This document shows positions 17,050 through 23,249 of a DNA stretch of 23,249 nt, piece by piece. This DNA is from Prorocentrum cordatum (lineage: Eukaryota; Sar; Dinophyceae; Prorocentrales; Prorocentraceae), in contig CAUYUJ010004547.1 in assembly GCA_963575745.1 (NCBI GenBank), positions 184,572 to 207,820 on the forward strand, given 5' to 3'. The position numbers and the translations under genes were made by a program. Below the pieces are notes generated by a model. It saw only the letters and a list, made by a program, of their open reading frames with translations. It ran no database searches and had not been told where the DNA came from. Within the stretch, counting starts at the first letter, position 1. Every line of letters starts with the position of its first letter.

Positions 17050-17640
17050 AACTAAGCGGAATAGCGCACCGGCAAGCTCACTCCACGGCTGCTCCGCGCG
17101 CCCTGGCACACGCGCAACAGAACACCTGGGCGCCCCAAATTGGCAGAGTGGAGCGAGCCCCATCGAGCCCGTGCACGCGAGCCTCCTGAGCCCCGTAACT
17201 GGCCCCAGCCCCTGCGACGCCAAGGGCGCCCACATTGTCCCCAAGCACGGAGACCTCCAGAGCACGAGCAATGCCCGACTGAACCATCCAAGCAAGAGCC
17301 TACTGAGCAGCCAGGATTTGGGCCAGGAACGAAACCAGGAAGTTGGACGCACCCCCAGGATCGCACGCTTGAGGTGCGCATCCCAAGAGCGCCCGAACTG
17401 AACGGCAATCGGTTGCCAGAATCACGAAGGCCCAACTGCGAGGCCCAGCGCGCGAAAAGTCATCTAAAGCTTGATCACCTGGAAAAATAACTACCCCGCC
17501 AGAGCAATCCGCACACGTCTCAAGAGACAACCACTTGGATAAGTCCCGCAGGGCAGAGAGACCTGAAAAGGCACAAATAATAAAGGAGTGGAGACGGTGT
17601 GACTGGCCGAGTGCGTCTGCACCTAACTCCACCACACCCA
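17050..17640 (-). pseudogene. RNase H-like remnant, in-frame stop
   Basis: A single minus frame runs through one TAG (17302-17300). Before the stop: VVIFPGDQALDDFS, SWAFVILATDCRSV, then FLAQILAAQ. After it: ALAWMVQSGIARALEVSVLG, DNVGALGVAG, then CCACARARGAAVE and a second stop at 17078. The order matches retroelement RNase H: a TDGS-like strand (here PGDQ), a second strand, an AE..ALAW helix and a GDN..AL block. The expected Glu of the helix falls at or beside the stop, and the first catalytic Asp motif is altered, so it is not functional. Assignment is by motif spacing; no alignment was run. A possible 3' splice site (CTTTTCAG) lies at about 17570-17563. Confidence 0.45.
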
Positions 17641-17825
17641 GGGCTTCGGGATAGCATCGGCCAGGGCCAGAGTGCCTGGGAGGAGGGAGAAAGCAAATCC
17701 CCCGACGAAGGCATCCCAGGTTTCATTTGGTGCTTGAGACTCAAGAGGGGTCGAGTCCAGCATGCTGTCAGAGGCACCCCATCATGATGGCTCCTCCGCT
17801 GCTCGAAAAACTGCATGTGCTTCAC
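17641..17825 (-). other. Linker between two remnants; small 46-codon frame
   Basis: An ATG at 17763-17761 opens a frame to TAG 17625-17623, reading PNETWDAFVGGFAFSLLPGT in the middle. It is hydrophobic and protein-like but has no known motif. It could be part of the same decayed element. Confidence 0.25.
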
Positions 17826-18329
17826 TCAAGAAGGCACCCTTCTGCACTGATCTGCTGTTGCCACGTCTTTCTCGTGTGCTGTTCGAACAGAGGTGGCTTG
17901 TACGAGCTTGGGCATCGCGTCCTGCTCCCATTCGAGGGCGGTGTGCACCCTGGTGCGGGCGCGCTCGAAGTACTGCACATGGTTGTTGGTGCGCTCCCGC
18001 GGGGGGTGCGCCGAGATGCACATGCACAAAACCGTAGCATCTGTGTGTTCCAGCGCCTGTAGTCGGTTTGGTCAAATATTGAGCGAGCGCTGGCACGTCA
18101 GTTGCTGCTCTGAGGCCTTCAGCGAGCTCTGCTGGGTCAATCGGTGAGCAGCCAGTTCCTTCACATCCTTCGGTGGTGCCACCCAGCTCAGATGAGTTTG
18201 CGCCGCTTCTGCTGGTGCAGGGGGAATGCTCACTGTTGTCACCGCAGCTGGACCCTGAGCGGCAGCGAGCGGCGCGGCTGGGGTTTCGCCCTGGCGTTGC
18301 GCCTTGTCCTTCCTCTCCGACCTGGGGGT
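17826..18329 (-). pseudogene. Charged helical frame with one in-frame stop, possible LINE ORF1/gag-like relic
   Basis: The minus frame is open from 18329 to TGA at the end near 17826 except for TGA 18074-18072. It reads AEAAQTHLSWVAPPKDVKEL, then LTQQSSLKASEQQ, stop, then NRLQALEHTDATV, PPRERTNNHVQYFERARTRV and HTALEWEQDAMPKLVQATSV. This Gln/Glu/Lys/Leu-rich composition is helical and possibly coiled coil, and stands out from the Arg/Pro/Gly noise of other frames. A possible 3' splice site (CCCCCAG, about 18328-18322) precedes it. It sits upstream of the RNase H-like remnant on the same strand, the position of an N-terminal or ORF1 region. The family is not recognised. Confidence 0.35.
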
Positions 18330-18830
18330 TTAGGATATGTTTTTCGTCGTTGTTCCTTGGAACTGCTGGGGCGGGAAGCACCGTGAGCATATGGTCTTGG
18401 ACGGCCAAGTCTACGCGCCACGAGCTGGACAAGATCATGGGCCACCCGCTCGGGCGCCACAACGAGCTGGGGCGGAGGCCGAGCTGGGCGATTGCCCTGG
18501 ACCAGCCCCTCGCGTCCATGGTGCTGGCGTCGGCTGCCTGGCCCCGTGGTGCTGAGCAAGGAATCGTCTGGCAGCCGCGAGGCGGACGCGTACCCGTGCC
18601 CGTCCGCGCTCGGCGCGCGCGCGCCTGTGCCAGGAGGGCTCTTGCACGCGGCCCGCGTGCGCACGGCCTCCGGGGCGGCGGCCACGCTGCAGCCCTGTGG
18701 CGGCGGCGTGGGCGCCTTGGGGCGCGTGTGGCAGCAGTCCCGTGGAGGGGCTCGCAGGTACCTGGAACCTACTCAAGGGGCACCTCGAGCCCAAACGGCG
18801 GCTGGAGGAGGGTGGGAGAAGATGGAGGAG
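18330..18830 (+). other. GC-rich segment, possible plus-strand coding relic
   Basis: One plus frame reads SIWSWTAKSTRHELDKIMGH and PSWAIALDQPLASMVLASAA; a second, from about 18550, reads LSKESSGSREADAYPCPSAL and TASGAAATLQPCGGGVGALG. Both are protein-like and would join by a frameshift near 18545. A GCAG/GTACCTGG donor-like site follows at about 18751-18760. No family is recognised and chance is possible. Confidence 0.2.
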
Positions 18831-18862
18831 GGAGGGAGGAGGAGGAGGAGGAGGAGGTAGGG
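18780..18862. repeat. (GGA)n purine tract
   Basis: GGAGG and GGGAGG words from about 18805, with a pure (GGA)n block at 18836-18858. Confidence 0.8.
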
Positions 18863-19040
18863 AGGAGGTGGAACGTCCTCCAACAGCTTGATCTCAGCCC
18901 TGGTGATGTCGTCGACCTTGTAGACGTCCAGGTCCTCTCGGGGGGCGGCGCCAGCCGCACTGCGTGGCGCAGGCCACCAGACGTGTCGGCAGGGCCCTCG
19001 CTCCGCCTGAGAACTCCTGAGCACTCATGGTTCCGCTGGT
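18863..19040 (-). other. Exon-like minus frame, product unknown
   Basis: A minus frame reads EDLDVYKVDDITRAEIKLLE, then DVPPPPY, and runs into poly-Leu made by the (GGA)n tract. The 25 charged residues look like real protein sequence; upstream the frame is Arg/Ala/Pro-rich. It may be an exon whose 3' side is a microsatellite-bearing intron. No family is recognised. Confidence 0.25.
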
Positions 19041-19078
19041 GCAAATCCCGACAGCTACGCTGATGGAGGGCGGGAAGA

Positions 19079-19520
19079 TTTCAAAATGTGGCTCTCGCCT
19101 TTGCGCTGCGCACATTAGACTTGAACATGTTCTTACAGTTCGTAGGATATGGGGGCAAGTCGTGTTCAAAATGTGGGTCTCGCCTGAGCGCAGCGCACCC
19201 GAACCTGAATCAAGACGGAAAACGCGAAATGCAAGAGTGTGCGACAATCACCGGTGGATCCTTTTCAGAATGGGGCGCTCGCTTGAAACTTCCTTCACAT
19301 GCACGGCCCGCAGTGTGCAACAGTGCATCGATTACACGGATACAGAGCGCATCTTTCCAAAGTGCAGGCTATGGCTTGAGACTTCCTCAAAATACAGCCC
19401 GCAGTGTAGAAGTGTGCAACAATGAAAACGACGGCGGGCGCTTCCAAAGTGGCAACACTCGCTTGACAGATCCTCGAAAATACTGCCCGGTGTTTAACTA
19501 TGTGCAGCATTTTGGGGGGG
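19079..19520 (+). repeat. Degenerate tandem repeat, five units of 85-99 bp
   Basis: Anchor words start at 19080 (TTCAAAATGTGGCTCTCGCC), 19165 (TTCAAAATGTGGGTCTCGCC), 19264 (TTCAGAATGGGGCGCTCGC), 19355 (TTCCAAAGTGCAGGCTATGG) and 19442 (TTCCAAAGTGGCAACACTCG), each followed by CTTGA, CCTGA or a close form. Spacings are 85, 99, 91 and 87 bases. Units 3-5 also share CTTCCT or GATCCT, then AAAATAC or ACATGCAC, then GCCCGCAGTGT or GCCCGGTGT and a GTGCAaCA-like end. Units are about 60-75% alike by eye. No stable coding frame. Confidence 0.75.
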
Positions 19521-19918
19521 CAGGAGGAGGGCGCGACCGCAAGAACTCCCGCGACGCGGCTGCCACCACAGTGCGAGACGATTCCGCAGCAGCGCGAAGA
19601 TCAGACACAAGCTAGGCACGCGCAGTGGCCACCACACAGGCACACGCCGCAACGCGTGCACCGACCCCCCTTGACGCGAATGGACGGCACCCCTTCCCCA
19701 AAACGGGGCCGTCGCTGTACGCTTCGTGGCCCTGTCGCGGTCCTCAGTGCAGTTCCTCTTCAACCGGACCCTTGCCCCTGAACGGCAGGTCCCTGGGGCG
19801 CTCGCTTTTCTCAAGGGTCCCCAGGGGAGCAGGAATCCACATCGGGACGTCTGGGAGCAGGGCTTTGGACGGGAGGGGATTTTACTGCATCGCTGACGCA
19901 TCCTGGTTTTACCGTGGT
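19521..19918. other. Unique sequence, no gene recognised
   Basis: Not simple repeat. A minus frame of 135 codons and a plus frame of 93 codons cross it; neither has a motif. A weak inverted pair (CAAGGGTCCCCAGGGG against similar words) gives no clear hairpin. Confidence 0.35.
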
Positions 19919-19921
19919 CGG

Positions 19922-20110
19922 CCTCCTCCTCGCGTGTTCGAGTTCGTCCCTCTCCTTCTCCTTCTCCTCCTCCTTCTCCTCCTCCTCCTCCTCCTCCTCC
20001 TCCTCCTCCTGCTCCTCCTCCTCCTCCTCATCCTCCTCCTTATCCTCCTCCTGATATTCTCATCATCAGCATCCTCTTCTTCCTCCCTCCTTCTCCTCCT
20101 CCTCCTCCTC
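19922..20110. repeat. (CTC)n with CTT/ATC variants
   Basis: Near-continuous CTC triplets with scattered CTT and CAT variants grade into the (ATC)n array. Confidence 0.95.
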
Positions 20111-20124
20111 ACCACCACCACCGC

Positions 20125-20180
<56 letters not shown>

Positions 20181-20181
20181 G

Positions 20182-20219
<38 letters not shown>

Positions 20220-20356
20220 GCATCAGCATCACATCAGCATCAGCATCAGCATCATCATCCTCATCCCATCATCTCATCATCATCATCATCATCATCATCA
20301 TCGTCATCATCATCATCATGATCATCATCATCATCATCATCAGCAGCATCATCGTC

Positions 20357-20397
<41 letters not shown>

Positions 20398-20465
20398 GGC
20401 ATGATCATGATCATATCTGATCATCATCATAATATCATCATCATGAGCATCATCATCATCATCAG

Positions 20466-20528
<63 letters not shown>

Positions 20529-21319
20529 TATCGTCGTCATCATCATCATCATCATCATCATAATCATCATCAGCATCATCATCATCATCGTCAGCATCAT
20601 CATCATCAGCATCATCATCAGAATCATCATCACCACCATCATCATCATCATCGTCATCATCATCATAATCAGCATCATCATCATCATCCTCATCATCATC
20701 ATAATTATCAGCATCCTCATCATCCTCATCATCATCATCAGCATCATCATCAGCATCATCATCATCCTCATCATTAGCGCACAGGATCAGCATCAGCATC
20801 ATCATCATCAACATCAACAACAAGAACAACATGAGCATCATCATCCTCCTCATCCTCATCCTCATCATCATCATCATCGTCGTCGTCGTCGTCATCATCA
20901 TCATCATCATCATCAGCATCAGCAGCAGCAGCATCATCATCATCAACATCATCATCATCATCATCACCATCACCATCACCATCATCATCATCATCATCGT
21001 CATCATCGTCATCATCGTCATCATCGTCATCATCAGCATCAGCATCAGCATCAGCATCAGCATCAGCATCAGCATCAGCACCAGCACCAGCACCAGCATC
21101 AGCATCATCATCAGCAGCAGCATCAGCATCATCATCATCATCAGCATCAGCATCAGCATCAGCATCAGCATCAGCATCATCATCATCATCATCATCATTA
21201 TCATCATCTTCGTCTTCATCTTCAGCATCATCAGCATCAGCATCATCATCATCACCACCACCATCACCATCATCATCATCAGCATCAGCATCATCAGCAT
21301 CATCATAACATCATCATAA

Positions 21320-21353
<34 letters not shown>

Positions 21354-21472
21354 TTCATCATCATCATCATCATCAGCATCATCATCATCACCACCACCAC
21401 CATCATCTTCAGCATCATGATCATCATCATCATCAACAGCATCGTCAGCATCAGCATCATCATCATCACCAG

Positions 21473-21539
<67 letters not shown>

Positions 21540-21553
21540 TGCATCAGCATCAC

Positions 21554-21593
<40 letters not shown>

Positions 21594-22318
21594 TTATCAT
21601 CCTCCTCATCATCAGCAGCAGCATCAGCAGCATCATCTCGGCATCATCATCAGCATCAGCATCATCAGCATCATCATCATCATCATGATCGTTATCATCG
21701 TCGTCATCAGTAGCATGATCGTCATCATCTGCAACATCAGCATCATCAGCATCGGCATCAACATCAGCATCAGCATCAGCAGCAGCATCATCCTCCTCCG
21801 CATCAGCATCATACGCATCATCAGCATCAGCAGCATCATCACCATCAGCAGCATCATCATCAGCATCAGAATCGTCCTAGCATCCTCCTCGTCCTGACTC
21901 CCATCTTCATCATCATCCTCCTCATAATCAGCATGATCAGCACCATCACCACCATCAGCATCATCATCATCATCAACATCATCATCAGCATCATCAGCAT
22001 CACCACCAAAACCCTCATCAGCATCAGTAGCACCAGCATCACCATCGCCATCACCGTCATCATCATCAGCATCACCGAAGTCAGCATCATCATCAGCATC
22101 ATCAGCATCATCAGCATCGTCATCATCATCGGCATCATCATCATCACTATCACCAGAATCATCATCAGCATCATCAGCAGCATCATCACCATCACCATCA
22201 TCATCATCATCAGCAGCATCGTCAACATCAACATCAGCAGCAGCATCAGCAGCAGCAGCATCATCAACATACGTATCATCAGCATCATCATCAACATCAA
22301 CATCAGCAGCAGCGTCAG

Positions 22319-22376
<58 letters not shown>

Positions 22377-22445
22377 GCCATCGTCGTCATCATCGTCATC
22401 ATCATCAGCAGCAGCACCATCATCATCATCAGCATCAGCATCATC
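20111..22445. repeat. 2.3-kb (ATC)n satellite-like array with hexamer sub-blocks
   Basis: Some 780 triplets hold phase nearly throughout. CAT dominates, with CAG, CGT, CAC, CTC and CAA variants. Sub-blocks include (CATCAG)n at about 21029-21078 and 21142-21178, (CATCGT) steps at about 20995-21030, (CACCAG)n at about 21079-21096, and CAGCAG clusters at about 22200-22320. Frames of more than 280 codons exist on both strands (poly-Ile, poly-His, poly-Ser, poly-Met, poly-Asp) and are products of the repeat. Confidence 0.98.
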
Positions 22446-22467
22446 CTGCCAGTGCCCGCCTCCTACC

Positions 22468-22580
22468 CTCCTCCTCCTCCTCATCCTACCCTCCTCCTCC
22501 TCCTCCTCCTCCTCCTCCTCCTCCTCCGCCTCCTCCGCCTCCTCCGCCTCCTCCGCCTCCGCCTCCGCCTCCTCCTATCA
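22468..22580. repeat. (CTC)n with CCGCCT variants
   Basis: CTC triplets, then a (CTCCGC) alternation at about 22525-22570. Confidence 0.95.
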
Positions 22581-22732
22581 CCCTCCCCCTTTCCCTCCGA
22601 CCCCCCCTGCCCCTGGCCGACACTCTGCGAGAGGCAAGGGGGCGCCGTGGCTTCGCAGCTCGGGGACCCCTTCAACCGGCAAGCTGCTACACGTGATCCA
22701 CTGGGTCAGGCAGACAGAGGCGGGGAGGGGGT
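22581..22732. other. Short unique sequence, nothing recognised
   Basis: No repeat or motif is visible. Confidence 0.3.
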
Positions 22733-22850
22733 GGGGTCGGGGGGTCGGGGGAGAGGGGAAGGAGGAGGAGGAGAGGGGGAGGAGGAGGAGGAGGAGGGGG
22801 GGGGTCGGGGGGTCGGGGGAGAGGGGAAGGAGGAGGGGGGAAGGGGGCAG
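22733..22850. repeat. G-rich direct repeat, 35 bp identical, 68-bp offset
   Basis: Positions 22733-22767 and 22801-22835 are identical, starting GGGGTCGGGGGGTCGGGGG and ending GGAAGGAGGAG. The interval between is (GGA)n. Multiple GGGG runs give G-quadruplex potential on the plus strand. Confidence 0.9.
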
Positions 22851-22939
22851 ATCGGTTGGAATAGCACTGCGTCAGAATCACGGCGGGCCGGCTGCAGTGG
22901 CGCCGAGAGTGGTGGCCGTGAGGAGCGTCACGGAGAGAG

Positions 22940-22980
22940 CAAGAGAGGGAGAGAGACAGAGAGAGGGAGAGAGAGGGTGA
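22940..22980. repeat. (GA)n dinucleotide tract
   Basis: AGAGAGGGAGAGAGACAGAG-type purine repeat on the plus strand, with GGGA interruptions. Confidence 0.85.
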
Positions 22981-23148
22981 TGGCCTCCACGAGAAGCAGA
23001 TAATGCAGCGCTCAAGACGAGGCCACTCCGCCTCCCGGCAGCAACACGGCTCCTTCACGAAGATCAGGATCGGGAGGATCAGGTGCCTGGCGATATGTTC
23101 GCCCTCCCACCTCGCACCCCCTCCCTCCGCCGTGATTGTCCTCAAACA
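22981..23148. other. Short unique sequence, nothing recognised
   Basis: A minus frame reads SLREGAV or PILIFVKEPCCCREAEWP, which is protein-like for about 20 residues but unassigned. Confidence 0.25.
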
Positions 23149-23173
23149 TCCTCCTCATCCTCCTCATCCTCCT

Positions 23174-23204
<31 letters not shown>

Positions 23205-23233
23205 ATCATCATCATCATCATCATCCTCCATCG
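23149..23233. repeat. (CTC)n / (CTCGTC)n / (ATC)n compound microsatellite
   Basis: Three triplet types follow each other: CTCAT and CTC, then CTCGTC, then ATC. This repeats in miniature the order seen from 19.9 to 22.4 kb. Confidence 0.9.
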
Positions 23234-23249
23234 CATCCACACCCTCCAC

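Noticed and set aside
16063-17352. 429-codon minus frame
   Set aside because: It crosses the RNase H-like remnant in a different frame and is Arg/Ala/Cys-rich; no catalytic motif was found.
20269-21420. Open frames of about 340 codons on both strands
   Set aside because: Products of the (ATC)n array (poly-Met/Asp on one strand, poly-Ile/His/Ser on the other).
1-23249. tRNA, rRNA, bacterial promoter or terminator signals
   Set aside because: Scanned by eye for T-loop (GGTTCGAAT-like) words, rRNA cores and rho-independent hairpins with T-runs; none was convincing and the context is eukaryotic.

Overview
The window reads as repeat-rich, GC-rich nuclear DNA of a eukaryote, most likely a dinoflagellate. 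I see no bacterial operon, ribosome-binding site, tRNA, rRNA or CRISPR array. The dinoflagellate assignment is an inference. It rests on an Ala/Arg/Pro-rich LINE endonuclease-reverse transcriptase, a von Willebrand D-like domain opening with GDPRITN after a Pro/Ala linker, decayed remnants of a second type of reverse transcriptase and an RNase H-like domain, and a very heavy load of simple repeats. Another GC-rich alga or protist cannot be excluded.

Layout. Positions 1-2990 (minus strand) hold the 5' and middle part of a non-LTR retrotransposon. Its EN-RT frame is open for 893 codons and runs off the left edge, so it has no stop codon inside the window. It is preceded by a short overlapping frame with a CxxC motif. 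Positions 2991-4330 are stacked unrelated repeats: (CTC)n, a GGGTGCCCGA-type minisatellite, a roughly 46-unit 8-bp array of CCCTATAG, an AT-rich decayed triplet array, and (CTC)n again. Positions 4776-5612 (minus) carry a frameshifted vWFD-like coding segment, with a possible further exon at 5910-6095. Positions 6265-7800 are purine-rich low-complexity DNA ending in a (GAC)n block.

Positions 7930-8085 and 14753-14900 are two diverged copies of one dispersed repeat. Positions 8670-9360 are a tetranucleotide array (CATA/CATG/CAGA), flanked by what looks like a diverged direct repeat. Positions 9754-9830 contain three copies of a 12-13-bp palindrome. Positions 10290-11040 are (CT)n DNA containing a tandem duplication of about 303 bp. 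From 12 to 19 kb the DNA is less simple but mostly decayed. It holds an RT remnant (14387-14755), an RNase H-like remnant (17050-17640) and a charged, possibly coiled-coil frame (17826-18329), all on the minus strand and possibly parts of one old element. Positions 19080-19520 hold five decayed copies of a unit of about 90 bp. Positions 19919-23233 are dominated by a 2.3-kb (ATC)n array between (CTC)n blocks and G-rich tracts.

Working together: nothing suggests a host pathway. The only well-supported protein machinery is that of retrotransposons (target nicking by EN, reverse transcription by RT), plus one fragment of a secreted or surface-type vWFD-like protein. I found no convincing new defence or metabolic system. 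The most interesting items are the intact EN-RT frame, the dispersed repeat family, the decayed 90-bp tandem repeat and the unusual minisatellites.
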